DNA of 64,000 nucleotides from contig NZ_BPUO01000011.1 of the NCBI RefSeq assembly GCF_022179805.1, forward strand, positions 124,001-188,000, written 5' to 3'. The notes beneath the pieces were generated by a model. That model was not told the origin of the DNA. It searched no databases and was given only the letters and a program-made list of their open reading frames with translations. The position numbers were made by a program, and so were the translations under genes. This DNA is from Cupriavidus pauculus. GTDB taxonomy: Bacteria; Pseudomonadota; Gammaproteobacteria; Burkholderiales; Burkholderiaceae. Below, in pieces: positions 1-8,667 of the stretch (the first letter of the stretch is position 1; each line of letters opens with the position of its first letter).

Positions 1-774
1 TACTACTCCGCCGAGGCCACGATCCCGACGCTGCGGTCGTCGATCGCCCAGGCCGAGAACGCGCTGTCGCTGCTGCTAGGCCGCGAGCCCGGCCCGATCG
101 AGCGCGGCAAGGCCGTGGCCGACCTGCAGGCACCGGCGATAGGCGCCGACTTGCCCGCCGCATTGCTGGCGCGCCGGCCCGACGTGCTGCAGGCCGAGCA
201 ACAAGCCGTGGCCGCCAACGCGCAAGTGGGTGCCGCGCTGGCGCTGTTCCTGCCATCGGTCAACCTGTCGGGATTCTTTGGCGCGCTGGCTACGTCGCCG
301 GGCGCGCTGTGGCACAGCGCCTCGCAGATCTGGGGCTTTGGCGCCAACCTGACCCAGCCCATATTCCAGGGCGGCGCGATCCGCGGGCAGGTCAATGCGG
401 CCGAGGCGGTGAGCAGCCAGGCGATGCTGGGCTACCAGTCCAGCGTGCTCAACGCGCTGGCCGATGTGAATACATCGCTGTCCAACGGCATCGAGACACG
501 CAACCGGCTGGTCAGCCTGCGCAAGCAGGAGCAGAGCCTGACGATCTACGCCGACCAGGCCAATGCGCGTTACGAAGGTGGTTATTCCAGCTATCTCGAA
601 GTGACAGATGCCCGGCAGAAGCTATTCACGGTGCAACTGGCGGCGATTCAGGGACAGGTCGACGTGCTGACCAGTGCGGCCGGGCTGTACAAGTCGCTAG
701 GGGGAGGGTGGTCGGCAATGCCGACGGAGGTGCGGGATGCGGGGTTGATCGGCGAGGCAAAGGCGACTCGGTAG
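1..774 (+). CDS. Outer membrane efflux protein (OMF/NodT type), 3' part
   Basis: The 5' end lies outside the window; reading frame 1 is open from the first base to a TAG stop. The 257 visible residues look like the C-terminal half of a TolC-like outer membrane factor that forms the exit duct of an RND or similar tripartite pump. Typical features are the LLGREPGPI segment, the 'LPAALLARRPDVLQAEQ' motif that opens the second repeat in NodT-family proteins, the helical 'AEAVSSQAMLGYQSSVLNALADVNTSL' type stretch and 'RYEGGYSSYLEVTDARQ'. The pump partners would be upstream. Family assignment is firm; substrate is unknown. Confidence 0.9.
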   Translation, partial: YYSAEATIPTLRSSIAQAENALSLLLGREPGPIERGKAVADLQAPAIGADLPAALLARRPDVLQAEQQAVAANAQVGAALALFLPSVNLSGFFGALATSPGALWHSASQIWGFGANLTQPIFQGGAIRGQVNAAEAVSSQAMLGYQSSVLNALADVNTSLSNGIETRNRLVSLRKQEQSLTIYADQANARYEGGYSSYLEVTDARQKLFTVQLAAIQGQVDVLTSAAGLYKSLGGGWSAMPTEVRDAGLIGEAKATR

Positions 775-805
775 CGGTTGTTTTCTCCCATCCCGCGTCG
801 CCTTC

Positions 806-849
806 GCTCCCCTCTCCCGCACGGCGGGAGAGGGGTTGGGGGTGAGGGC
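806..849 (+). repeat. REP-like palindrome, copy 1 (tail to the right)
   Basis: A perfect 12-bp stem CCCCTCTCCCGC / GCGGGAGAGGGG (809-820 and 824-835) is followed by the tail TTGGGGGTGAGGGC. It lies just after the efflux gene. The same unit recurs at eight other places in the window, always at or between gene ends. Confidence 0.85.
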
Positions 850-894
850 AAAGCGTATCGTGCTTGACCAGCTTGTTTAGTACTTCAGACGCCA

Positions 895-933
895 GCCCTC
901 ACCCCCGCCCCTCTCCCAGAGGGAGAGGGGAGC
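895..933 (-). repeat. REP-like palindrome, copy 2 (tail to the left)
   Basis: Inverted relative to copy 1: GCCCTCACCCCCG tail, then stem CCCCTCTCCC / GGGAGAGGGG with an AGA loop. Copies 1 and 2 face each other across 45 bp, as in a BIME. The pair lies between two convergent genes and could also act as a transcription end signal. Confidence 0.85.
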
Positions 934-981
934 AACCATCAGCAATCAGCAACGAGCAACCACTGCAGCCATCGGCGTAGC

Positions 982-2346
982 TCAACGCGCCGACCATTCC
1001 CCCTTCCGCACCCCGACCGCCGTCACCAGCCCATACGCCGTAATACCCAGCGCTACGCCCAGGAAATGGCCGTCCAGCCCCATCCCGGCCACATTGGCCA
1101 GCACCCACCCGCCGCCAGCAGCCAGCGCGATGCGGCTCAGGCCGGCCACGATCGGCCAGCGCATCCGGGCTGCGCCGAGCGACGCGAAGTACAGCGCCAT
1201 CCCCAGTCCAAATCCACCAAACGCCGGCCCCACCCATGACAGCGCGCGCGCCGCGATGGCCGCCACTTCCACGTCCTTGGTGAACAGCGCGGCGAACTGC
1301 GCCGGCGCCAGGCCCACTGCCGCGCCAACGCTACCCGCCAGCAGCAGCGCCAGCAGCGCGCCAACCCACGCCGTCCGGCGCGCCGTGTGCCAGTCACCGG
1401 CACCGACCGAGCGACCCACCAACGCGGTCAGCGCCGAGCCGACGCCAAACGCCAGCGGAATCATCAGGAATTCCAGCCGTGCCGAAATGCCATAGGCCGC
1501 CACGGCCGTGGTGCCGTAGTGACGCAACTGCGCCGTGACCAGGATCGTGGTCAGGTTGGCGACCGACGCCAACGCGCACGCGATCAGGCCCACCGCCAGG
1601 ATGCGCTGGAACAGCGCACCGCGCAGCTTCACGCGCAGCGTCGGCACAAAGCCCGCGCCGCCGCGCAGCACCACCCACGCCATCATTAGCGCCGCCGCCC
1701 ACGAAGCCACCGCCAGCCCCGCGCCGATGCCGGCCAGGCCCATGCCGAATTCCTCGGTAAACCACCACGCCAGAATCGGGAAGGCGATCCACATGCCGGC
1801 CAGCACGCGCGCGGCCAGCGCATGGCGGCCGCCGCCGCGCAGCACCGATGCCAGCGTATTGGCCAGCCACGCCGGCACCGCGCCCGCGCCGAACAGCCAG
1901 ATCGCATAGGTTGCCGCCGCCTCGGCCGCCGTGGGGCCTGCCACCGCGCCGAACACTTCGCGCGGAAAACCGGCCAGCGCAATCGCAAAGGCCAGGCCCG
2001 CCGTGATGGCGATGATCACCGCGTGCATGACCAGCGACGATGCATCCTCACGCTTGCCGGCCCCCAGTGCGCGGGCGATGGCGGATACCACGCCGCCGCC
2101 CATCGCACCGGCCGACATCTGCTGCAGCAGCAGCGCGAACGGCAGCACCACGGCCCAGCCGGCCAGCGCCTCGGTGCCCTGCCGCGCCGCCAGCCAGGTC
2201 TCGATCAGTTGAGAACCAGCCTGGAGGAAGGCCACCAGGCTGGTCGGCGCCGCCAGCACGGCAATGCGCCGGGCGATCTCGGTGCTGGATACGGGTTCGG
2301 TAGCCGGGGCAGCACCCCCCAGCGTCATCGCATCAGGCTTGCTCAT
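982..2346 (-). CDS. MATE-family multidrug/toxin exporter
   Basis: A 454-residue, strongly hydrophobic protein with about twelve membrane segments and two homologous halves, as expected of Na+- or H+-coupled MATE exporters of the inner membrane. The N-terminal 'EIARRIAVLAAPTSLVAFLQ' and 'ETWLAARQGTEALAGWAVVLP' segments match the first MatE repeat; the second starts near residue 230. The start MSKPDAM was chosen because it lies 14 bp inside the upstream HxlR gene, implying translational coupling; the longer open frame would overlap that gene far more. The pairing suggests that the regulator senses a compound this pump removes. Substrate unknown. Confidence 0.87.
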   Translation of the reverse strand: MSKPDAMTLGGAAPATEPVSSTEIARRIAVLAAPTSLVAFLQAGSQLIETWLAARQGTEALAGWAVVLPFALLLQQMSAGAMGGGVVSAIARALGAGKREDASSLVMHAVIIAITAGLAFAIALAGFPREVFGAVAGPTAAEAAATYAIWLFGAGAVPAWLANTLASVLRGGGRHALAARVLAGMWIAFPILAWWFTEEFGMGLAGIGAGLAVASWAAALMMAWVVLRGGAGFVPTLRVKLRGALFQRILAVGLIACALASVANLTTILVTAQLRHYGTTAVAAYGISARLEFLMIPLAFGVGSALTALVGRSVGAGDWHTARRTAWVGALLALLLAGSVGAAVGLAPAQFAALFTKDVEVAAIAARALSWVGPAFGGFGLGMALYFASLGAARMRWPIVAGLSRIALAAGGGWVLANVAGMGLDGHFLGVALGITAYGLVTAVGVRKGEWSAR

Positions 2347-2845
2347 CGACGGCCTCCGTGACGGGCTGATCGCCAAAGCGCTCGCGCAGATACCGGCCGG
2401 CACCGGGGCCGGGCCGCACGCGCAGGTCGTCGGCGCCAATCGTGCTGCCATCGGCGCGGGTCAGGCGCCCGGCGATGATCTCCTTGCCGTCGCGCTTGTC
2501 TTCCAGCACGGTCAGCGGACCCTTGTCGTCGGCCAGCCAGCGGTCTGCCCAGGCCTTGAGCGACACATAGACAGGAAAGAAGTCGCGCCCCATCTCGGTC
2601 AACTGGTACACCTGCCGCGCGCCGCCACCCGGCGCCGGCACTTTTTCCAGCAGCCCATGCTCGACCAGCGTCTTGAGCCGCGCGCTAAGAATGTTCGGGG
2701 CAATGCCCAGGTGCTTCTCGAATTCATCGAAGCGGGTGCTGCCGTAATACACCTCCCGCATCAGCAGGATGGCCCACCGCTCACCCAGCATGGCCATCGA
2801 ACGGGCCACCGGGCACGGCATGTTGGCAAAGTCCGTATGTGCCAT
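2333..2845 (-). CDS. HxlR-family transcriptional regulator
   Basis: 170 residues. Residues 10-105 form the winged helix-turn-helix of the HxlR family: 'CPVARSMAMLGERWAILLMRE', then 'GSTRFDEFEKHLGIAPNIL' and 'LSARLKTLVEHGLLEK'. The C-terminal 60 residues are an extension often seen in longer members. A good AGAGGAG ribosome site precedes the ATG. It is first in a two-gene operon with the MATE exporter and probably represses it. The dyads in its own leader suggest autoregulation. The inducer cannot be told from sequence. Confidence 0.9.
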   Translation of the reverse strand: MAHTDFANMPCPVARSMAMLGERWAILLMREVYYGSTRFDEFEKHLGIAPNILSARLKTLVEHGLLEKVPAPGGGARQVYQLTEMGRDFFPVYVSLKAWADRWLADDKGPLTVLEDKRDGKEIIAGRLTRADGSTIGADDLRVRPGPGAGRYLRERFGDQPVTEAVDEQA

Positions 2846-2870
2846 CGTCTCCTCTTTTTACTTTTAATAT

Positions 2871-2905
2871 GCAAGTAAGGAGGATGATAGCTTGCGATTT
2901 GCAAG
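2871..2905 (-). promoter_or_regulatory. Candidate HxlR operator region
   Basis: Between the HxlR start and the LysR stop, CTTGCGATTTGCAAG (2891-2905) is a perfect 5-5-5 inverted repeat. On the minus strand the half-site ACTTGCA recurs 30 bp nearer the gene. Position just upstream of the ribosome site fits autorepression. Inference from symmetry and place only. Confidence 0.5.
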
Positions 2906-2920
2906 TTAGTGAGGGAATTT

Positions 2921-3841
2921 TTAGGCGGCGGCGAACACGGGCAGCCCCGCCACCGCCTCCCGCAAGAACCCGATCAGCGCCCGAGTCGCCATCGACAGAT
3001 GCGGATTTGGCGTGGTGATGATGTAGAGCCGGTTGCCCAGCCCTTCGGGCGTCCAGTCCGGCAGCACCGGCACCAGCGTTCCGCGCCGCACGTCGTCCCA
3101 GCCCATGTACACCGGCAGCAGGCTGATGCCGTGGCCCTGGCGCACCGCGTTCATCAGGAACGGGAAATGTTCGGATTGCAGGTAGGGCGTGATCTCCACG
3201 TCATGCCGTTCCGGGCCGCACGCGGAATCGCGTCCCAGCGTCAGCAGGAAACGTCTCGACGTGTAGGGCGGGCAAAGGAAGCGGCACTCGGTCAGGTCCG
3301 ACGGCTTTTGCAGCGGCGCCACGCGCGCCAGGTATTCGGGCGATGCGCACAGTTGCCAGCGGATGGCGCAGACTTCGCGCGCCACGGTGTCCAGCGGCGG
3401 CAGCGACGTCACCTTCAGCGCCACGTCGATCTCGGCGGCAATCAGGTCGGTGACGCGGTTGGCAAAGAACACGCGTAGCGAGATGCCGGGATGCAGTTCG
3501 GCAAAGCGCAGCAGCAGCGGGGCGATGAATGCGTCGCCCAGGCCGGTGGGCACGCTCACGCGCACGTGGCCGCGCAGCGTCTTGCCCAGGCTGTCTATCT
3601 CGGCCTGTGCCGCCGCCATCTCCTGCAGCATGCGCAGGCCGTGCTCGTAGAGCGACTGGCCGGCGTCGGTCATCTCCAGCCGGCGCGTGGTCCGGCGCAG
3701 CAGCATGGCGCCGGCCTGTTCCTCCAGTTGCCCAAGCTGGCGGCTGATGTGCGAGCGGGTGACGCCGCGCCGGCGTCCGGCCTCGGCCAGATTGCCCGCC
3801 TCGACGATATCCACGAAGGCCTGAACGAGATTGAGGTCCAT
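2921..3841 (-). CDS. LysR-family transcriptional regulator
   Basis: 306 residues, the usual LTTR length. Residues 1-60 carry the winged HTH ('MDLNLVQAFVDIVEAGNLAEAG', 'SHISRQLGQLEEQ', 'LLRRTTRRLEMTDAGQ'), followed by a linker helix and a two-lobed effector domain from about residue 90 ('RVSVPTGLGDAFIAPLLLRF'). The domain resembles the CrgA/AaeR subgroup. It is divergent from the acyl-CoA synthetase and Bug genes with a 131-bp shared promoter region, so it most likely controls them. Effector unknown, though a carboxylate or CoA-activated acid handled by those genes is a reasonable guess. Confidence 0.9.
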   Translation of the reverse strand: MDLNLVQAFVDIVEAGNLAEAGRRRGVTRSHISRQLGQLEEQAGAMLLRRTTRRLEMTDAGQSLYEHGLRMLQEMAAAQAEIDSLGKTLRGHVRVSVPTGLGDAFIAPLLLRFAELHPGISLRVFFANRVTDLIAAEIDVALKVTSLPPLDTVAREVCAIRWQLCASPEYLARVAPLQKPSDLTECRFLCPPYTSRRFLLTLGRDSACGPERHDVEITPYLQSEHFPFLMNAVRQGHGISLLPVYMGWDDVRRGTLVPVLPDWTPEGLGNRLYIITTPNPHLSMATRALIGFLREAVAGLPVFAAA

Positions 3842-3861
3842 GCGACGATTCTGAAAGCAGT

Positions 3862-3873
3862 GTCAAGTTTGAC
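3862..3873. promoter_or_regulatory. Candidate LysR operator
   Basis: GTCAAGTTTGAC is a perfect 5-2-5 dyad in the LysR/acyl-CoA synthetase intergenic region, 21 bp from the regulator start and upstream of the candidate promoter for the divergent gene. Placement is usual for a LysR recognition site, but the half-site spacing differs from the classic T-N11-A form. Confidence 0.4.
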
Positions 3874-3900
3874 GCAACATTCTGATTCGGTTCGATGGGA

Positions 3901-3929
3901 TTGTCGACGGGCGAGAGCATCGCTACAGT
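3901..3929 (+). promoter_or_regulatory. Candidate sigma-70 promoter of the synthetase-Bug operon
   Basis: TTGTCG and TACAGT hexamers with 17-bp spacing, four matches of six each to the consensus, ending 43 bp before the synthetase ATG. The LysR dyad sits just upstream, consistent with activation. Confidence 0.4.
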
Positions 3930-3972
3930 GGCCAGTCATACGTGAAGAAGTCGCAAGACTAGGAGACACCGC

Positions 3973-5466
3973 ATGGCCGCAGACCTCTGGTTCGAATCGC
4001 TGCATCGCCCTGGCGCCGAGGTACAGGACCGCGGCACGCGGCTGGCCGGGGGCCTGAGGCGGCTTGAACTGGCCGAGGGCGGCGTGGTGGCCGTGCTGCT
4101 GCGCAACGATCCGGTGTTTGCCGACGTGGTTTTCGCGTGCCGCACGGCCGGCACCTACTACTGCCCGGTCAACTGGCACTTCACGGCCGAGGAAGTGCGC
4201 TTCCTGCTGCAGGACAGCGGCGCGCGCGTGCTGATCGTCCATGCGGACCTGCTACCCGCCGTGCAGGCGGTGCTGCCTGCTGGAATGGTCGTGCTGTGCG
4301 TGGGAGGCACTGATCCGGACGCCATTGACTACGAGCCGTGGCTGGCCGCGCAGGCGCCGTACGACGGCCCGCGTGTGGCGCCGCGCGGACACCTGGCCTA
4401 TACCTCCGGCACCACGGGCCGGCCCAAGGGCGTGTTGCGCCAGCCGGTGCCGCTGGACCAGCTGGAAGACCAGCAAACGCGGCTGCGCTCGCTGGTGAAG
4501 CAGGCCATCGGCATCGTGCCTGGCTGCCGCGCGCTGATGTCGGCGCCGCTCTATCACAGCGCGCCGAGCGTGTTCGTGCAGAACGCGCTGCAGATGGCCG
4601 AGCGGCTGGTGCTGGCGCCGCGCTTCGATGCCGAGCAGGTGCTGGCGCTGGTGGAAAAGCACCGCATCGACGTGCTGTACCTGGTGCCGATCATGTACGT
4701 GCGGCTGCTGAAGCTGCCGCCTGAAGTGCGCGCGCGTTATGACCTGTCGTCGATCCGCTTTGTCGCGTCGACTGGCTCGCCGTGCGCGCCCGAGGTCAAG
4801 CGGGCGATGCTCGACTGGCTGGGTCCCGTCATCCACGAGACCTATGCGTCGAGCGAGGCCGGCATGATCACGGTGGCCACGCCCCGGGACGCCGCCGAGC
4901 GGCCCGGCACGGCCGGGCGGGCGGTGGACGACGGCAGCGTGCGCATCATCAGCGAGGACGGCAAGCCATGCGCCGCGGGCGAAGTGGGTCTGATCTACGT
5001 GCGCCAGCCCGCGTATCCCGATTTCACATACCTGAACAACGACGCGGCACGGCAGGCCATCGATATCGACGGCCGGGTCACGCTGGGCGACATGGGCTAC
5101 CTGGATGCCGACGGCTACCTGTTCATCTGCGACCGCGCATCGGACATGGTGATTTCGGGCGGCGTGAACATCTACCCGGCCGAGATCGAGCACGAACTGG
5201 TGCAGCACCCGGAGGTGGCCGACTGCGTGGTGTTCGGCGTGCCGGACGACGAATATGGCGAGCGGCTGTACGGCGTGGTGCAGCCGGTGGCGGGTGCCAG
5301 CCCGGAGCCGGAGGCCGTGATCGAATGGCTGCGCGGGCGCGTGTCGGGCTTCAAGGTGCCGCGCACGATCGAGGTCGTGGCCCAGTTGCCGCGCGACGAG
5401 ACCGGCAAGCTGGCCAAGCGCCGGCTGCGCGACCAGCACTGGGCGGGCCGGCAGCGACGGGTCTGA
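3973..5466 (+). CDS. AMP-forming acyl-CoA synthetase
   Basis: 497 residues of the ANL adenylate-forming superfamily, which joins a carboxylic acid to CoA through an acyl-AMP. Motif A3 is 'YTSGTTGRPKGVLR' (about residues 141-154), 'ETYASSEAG' is the A5 region, 'LGDMGYLDADGYLFICDR' is A7/A8 and 'SGGVNIYPAEIEHEL' leads to the C-terminal domain, ending with the catalytic lysine motif 'PRDETGKLAKRRLR'. All key motifs are intact. A Bug-type solute-binding gene follows 58 bp downstream, so the substrate may be an imported carboxylate. The ATG follows an AGGAGA ribosome site. Exact substrate unknown. Confidence 0.9.
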   Translation: MAADLWFESLHRPGAEVQDRGTRLAGGLRRLELAEGGVVAVLLRNDPVFADVVFACRTAGTYYCPVNWHFTAEEVRFLLQDSGARVLIVHADLLPAVQAVLPAGMVVLCVGGTDPDAIDYEPWLAAQAPYDGPRVAPRGHLAYTSGTTGRPKGVLRQPVPLDQLEDQQTRLRSLVKQAIGIVPGCRALMSAPLYHSAPSVFVQNALQMAERLVLAPRFDAEQVLALVEKHRIDVLYLVPIMYVRLLKLPPEVRARYDLSSIRFVASTGSPCAPEVKRAMLDWLGPVIHETYASSEAGMITVATPRDAAERPGTAGRAVDDGSVRIISEDGKPCAAGEVGLIYVRQPAYPDFTYLNNDAARQAIDIDGRVTLGDMGYLDADGYLFICDRASDMVISGGVNIYPAEIEHELVQHPEVADCVVFGVPDDEYGERLYGVVQPVAGASPEPEAVIEWLRGRVSGFKVPRTIEVVAQLPRDETGKLAKRRLRDQHWAGRQRRV

Positions 5467-5524
5467 CGGCGCGCAGCGCCGAAGCAAACGACAAGAAGAC
5501 AAGAAGGCAAGAAAGGAGACAACC

Positions 5525-6496
5525 ATGCAACGCAGGACTGCAATCATCGCCGCCGCGGCGCTCGGGCTGGCAACACTGGCCGCGCCGGCGCTGGCCGCCT
5601 ATCCCGACCGGCCCATCAAGCTGGTGGTGCCGTACACGCCGGGCGGCTCGACCGACCAGTTCGGCCGGGCCATGGCCGAGGGCATGGCGCGCGAACTGAA
5701 GCAGGCTGTGGTGGTGGAAAACCGCCCCGGCGCCAACACGATGGTGGGCACGCAGGGCGTGGCACGCGCGCAGCCGGACGGCTACACGATCCTGATGGGC
5801 AGCAGCGCGAGCATGGTGCTGAACCCGATGCTCTACAAGAAGACCGGCTACGACCCGAAGGATTTCAAGGTCATCCTGATCGGCATCGAGGTGCCGCTGG
5901 TGGTGGTCACGAACACCCAGGTGCCGGCCAACAACATCAAGGACTTTGCCGCCTACGCCAAGGCGGCCGGCGGCAAGCTCAACTACGCGTCGGTGGGTCT
6001 GGGCAATCCGCTGCAACTGGCCAGTGAGATGCTGAAGTCGGAACTGGGCATCGAGATGACGCACGTGCCGTATAACGGCAGCGCACCGGCATTGGGGTCG
6101 TTGCTGGCCAACGACACGCAGATGATGGTCGACGTGGTCAGTACCTCGCTGCCCCATATCAAGGCCGGCAAGCTCAAGGCGCTGGCCGTGACTTCACGCT
6201 CGCGCCTGGAGGTGCTGCCCAACGTGCCGACCGTAGCGGAGAGCGGCTTCCCGAACTTCCACGCCGCCACGTGGTTCGGCCTGGCCGTGCCGGCGCAGAC
6301 GCCGCCGGATGCCGTGGCCAAGCTGCAGGCCGCTGCATCGCACGTGCTGACCGAGACGGCGTTCCGCAACACGTTTGGTGCGCTTGGCCTGATCGTTCAG
6401 CAGCCGCGCACGCAGGCCGAGATCGACCGCTACGTGAGCGCCGATCGCGACAACTGGGGCAAGGTGATTCGCGCCAACAGCATCAGTCTCGACTGA
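5525..6496 (+). CDS. Bug-family periplasmic solute-binding protein (TctC-like)
   Basis: 323 residues. An N-terminal signal peptide ends near 'LAAPALAAYPDRPI', followed by the family signature 'YPDRPIKLVVPYTPGGSTD', 'VVVENRPGANTMVGTQGVARAQPDGYT' type segments and 'NYASVGLGNPLQLASEML'. Bug proteins are very numerous in Cupriavidus and Bordetella and bind carboxylates or amides for tripartite tricarboxylate transporters or signalling. No TctA/TctB membrane partners are next to it, so it is an orphan binding protein. A strong AAAGGAG ribosome site lies 5 bp from the ATG. Likely co-transcribed with the synthetase. Confidence 0.92.
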   Translation: MQRRTAIIAAAALGLATLAAPALAAYPDRPIKLVVPYTPGGSTDQFGRAMAEGMARELKQAVVVENRPGANTMVGTQGVARAQPDGYTILMGSSASMVLNPMLYKKTGYDPKDFKVILIGIEVPLVVVTNTQVPANNIKDFAAYAKAAGGKLNYASVGLGNPLQLASEMLKSELGIEMTHVPYNGSAPALGSLLANDTQMMVDVVSTSLPHIKAGKLKALAVTSRSRLEVLPNVPTVAESGFPNFHAATWFGLAVPAQTPPDAVAKLQAAASHVLTETAFRNTFGALGLIVQQPRTQAEIDRYVSADRDNWGKVIRANSISLD

Positions 6497-6575
6497 ATCC
6501 ACACGCGGGGGCGCGGGTCGCGGGCGTATAGTTGAGGGCGTTTTTACACGCCCCCGAGCTGAACGCATCAACGCC

Positions 6576-8048
6576 ATGACCGAGCCCGCCGAGCCGCCAG
6601 AATCCAGCCAACCCGCCAGTCAGCCCGCATCATCCGAGTCTGCCGCGCCATCCGAAGCCGCGCCACGACGTGAGCGACTGCGCGAATTGCAGTTGCACGC
6701 GCGCCGGGCCGCGCATCGCAAGCAGCGCCAGGTTGGACGGATTTCGCGCACGTCGATGCGCTACGCGGTGTTCATGTGCGGCGCGGGCTGCGTGGCGCTG
6801 TTCTCGATGGTGTTTGCCTACATCGCCGAACTGGCGCTGAACTGGAATGCTAGGCTGACCACGGCCACGCCGTGGCTGGCCTTCGTGATGCTGCCGTTCG
6901 GGCTGGCCGTGCTGCGCTGGCTGACGATCCGGCTGGCGCCGCAGGCGCGCGGCAGCGGCATTCCGCAGGTGATCGCGGCCGTGACGCTGCCGCCGGCAGG
7001 CCCGGCGCAGACCGTGCTCGTGTCGTTCCGGCAGTCAATGTGGAAGGTGGTGCTGACCGCCGGCGCGCTGCTGGCCGGTGCATCGGTGGGGCGCGAAGGT
7101 CCGTCGGTGCAGGTGGGGGCAGCCGCCATGCTGGCCTGGGGCCAGTGGTGCCAGCGCAAGCTGCGCTTTCGCATCGGCTTTCATCCCAACGCGCTGATCG
7201 CCGCCGGTGCAGCCGGCGGGCTCGCGGCGGCGTTCAACACGCCGCTGGCCGGCGTGGTGTTCGCCATCGAGGAACTGGGCCGGGGCACGGCGGTGCGGTG
7301 GGACCGCCTGGTGCTGTCCGGCGTGCTGACGGCGGGCTTCCTGTCGCTAGCGGTGCTTGGCAACAATCCGTACTTCAGCGTCAAGGTGCCCATGCTGGTG
7401 CTGCACGACGCCTGGGGTCCGGTGATGCTGTGTGCGGTGGTCAACGGCGTGATGGGCGGCCTGTTCGCCAAGCTGCTGATTCGCGGCGTGCCGGGACTGG
7501 TGCCGACGGGATGGCGCGACTGGACGTCGGCCCATCCGGTGTGGGTGGCTTTCTTCTGCGGGCTGGTGGTGGCGGCGATTGGCTGGGCCACGGCCGGCGC
7601 TACCTTCGGCACGGGCTACGAGCAGGCGTCGGGGCTGATCAACGGCGAGCCGCACGGCACGCTGTGGTTCGGGCTGGCCAAGTTCGCGGCCACGGTGCTG
7701 TCGTACTTTGCCGGCATCCCGGGCGGCATCTTCACGCCGGCGCTGGCCATTGGGGCCGGTATCGGCCAGAACGTGGCGCACTTCATGTCCGGCATGGCCG
7801 AGCCGCGCGTGCTGGCGCTGGTGTCGATGGCGGCGTTCCTGGCGGCTGCCACGCAGGCCCCGATCACGGCCAGCGTGATCGTGATGGAGATGACGCGCAC
7901 GCAGGATCTGACCATCTACCTGCTGGCTGCATCGCTGCTGGCATCGTTCCTGTCGCGGCAGTTCAATCCGCATCCGTTCTACCACCACATGGGCCACGCG
8001 TTCCGGCGCGAAGCCATGGCCATCGGCCGCAAAAGCGTCTCCGGTTGA
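6576..8048 (+). CDS. ClC-family chloride/proton antiporter
   Basis: 490 residues. After a hydrophilic, Ser/Pro/Arg-rich N-terminal tail of about 55 residues come the ClC helices. The chloride-selectivity motifs are present: 'GSGIPQ', 'GREGPSVQVGAA' with the gating glutamate, and 'GGIFTPALAIGAG'. The internal proton glutamate site 'FNTPLAGVVFAIEEL' is also conserved, which argues for a 2Cl-/H+ exchanger rather than a channel. There is no C-terminal CBS pair. It stands alone; no recognisable ribosome site precedes the ATG, and an in-frame start further in is possible because the N-terminal tail is low complexity. Confidence 0.9.
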   Translation: MTEPAEPPESSQPASQPASSESAAPSEAAPRRERLRELQLHARRAAHRKQRQVGRISRTSMRYAVFMCGAGCVALFSMVFAYIAELALNWNARLTTATPWLAFVMLPFGLAVLRWLTIRLAPQARGSGIPQVIAAVTLPPAGPAQTVLVSFRQSMWKVVLTAGALLAGASVGREGPSVQVGAAAMLAWGQWCQRKLRFRIGFHPNALIAAGAAGGLAAAFNTPLAGVVFAIEELGRGTAVRWDRLVLSGVLTAGFLSLAVLGNNPYFSVKVPMLVLHDAWGPVMLCAVVNGVMGGLFAKLLIRGVPGLVPTGWRDWTSAHPVWVAFFCGLVVAAIGWATAGATFGTGYEQASGLINGEPHGTLWFGLAKFAATVLSYFAGIPGGIFTPALAIGAGIGQNVAHFMSGMAEPRVLALVSMAAFLAAATQAPITASVIVMEMTRTQDLTIYLLAASLLASFLSRQFNPHPFYHHMGHAFRREAMAIGRKSVSG

Positions 8049-8053
8049 GCGAC

Positions 8054-8070
8054 GTAACAAGTGGTTACAA
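8054..8070. promoter_or_regulatory. GTAACAAGTGGTTAC motif
   Basis: A 5-5-5 inverted repeat (GTAAC / GTTAC) that can also be read as an imperfect direct repeat GTAACAA / GTTACAA. A near-identical element lies at 13701-13717 before another small envelope gene. It lies about 200 bp upstream of the small membrane protein gene. Possibly a response-regulator site; unproven. Confidence 0.3.
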
Positions 8071-8268
8071 AGTCGCTGCCGCGCCGGGCCGGCGTTGTGT
8101 GGCTTTGTGTGGGTTTGGCATCGTATGACCGTAGCGGCACCATGCGCGATGTCTTAACATGTGCCGCGCACTGACCGGTGGCCTCAGATCGGCCGGCAGT
8201 GCTTGTGTACCGGCGGCACATGACCTCGTCGGACGCAGTCATTCGATGCATTTCCGGGGGAGCAGAAG

Positions 8269-8562
8269 ATGGCCACACAACGACCGGGCGGCACGCGCCC
8301 GACCACGTCGCGCACGACCAAGCCGCAGACCGCAAGCAAGCAAGGCGCCAAACAGAAAATCGACCGCTGGGGCGAGCTGGGCGCGGACACCGCCGTCTGG
8401 CACACCCGTGGTTTGCAGACCAACACGCGCATGCGCGCCCCGGTGGCCCAGCGCACGCCGCCGCGCCAATTACCGCCAAGCCCGGTACCGAAGCTGATCC
8501 TCTGGGCGGTGCTGATCGGCATCGCGCTGGTATGCTTCCAGACCGTGAAGCATCTGCTCTGA
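8269..8562 (+). CDS. Small tail-anchored membrane protein, unknown
   Basis: 97 residues, not recognised. The first 70 are hydrophilic and rich in Thr, Arg, Gln and Pro, so probably disordered. The last 25 form one membrane helix ('PKLILWAVLIGIALVCFQTV') near the C-terminus, giving a tail-anchored layout with the basic side inward. A GGGGGAGCAGAAG ribosome site stands in front of the ATG, which with the strand agreement with its neighbours supports a real gene. The first of two unknown genes in a row. Confidence 0.65.
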   Translation: MATQRPGGTRPTTSRTTKPQTASKQGAKQKIDRWGELGADTAVWHTRGLQTNTRMRAPVAQRTPPRQLPPSPVPKLILWAVLIGIALVCFQTVKHLL

Positions 8563-8667
8563 CCGAACCTGTCGACCCGGCATCACATTGGTGATGCCGC
8601 TGGCCTACCGGCAGGAACCCTCGGCCCGGAGCCGGCTCCAACGCGGAGCCGTTTTCAGGAGTGTGTT

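Noticed and set aside
806..933. CRISPR-like repeats
   Set aside because: The repeats are palindromic, face each other, are scattered between genes and have no regular spacers; they fit REP elements.
8159..8497. 112-codon frame overlapping the small tail-anchored gene
   Set aside because: Different frame from the gene with a good ribosome site and a membrane helix; Arg/Cys/Pro-rich shadow.
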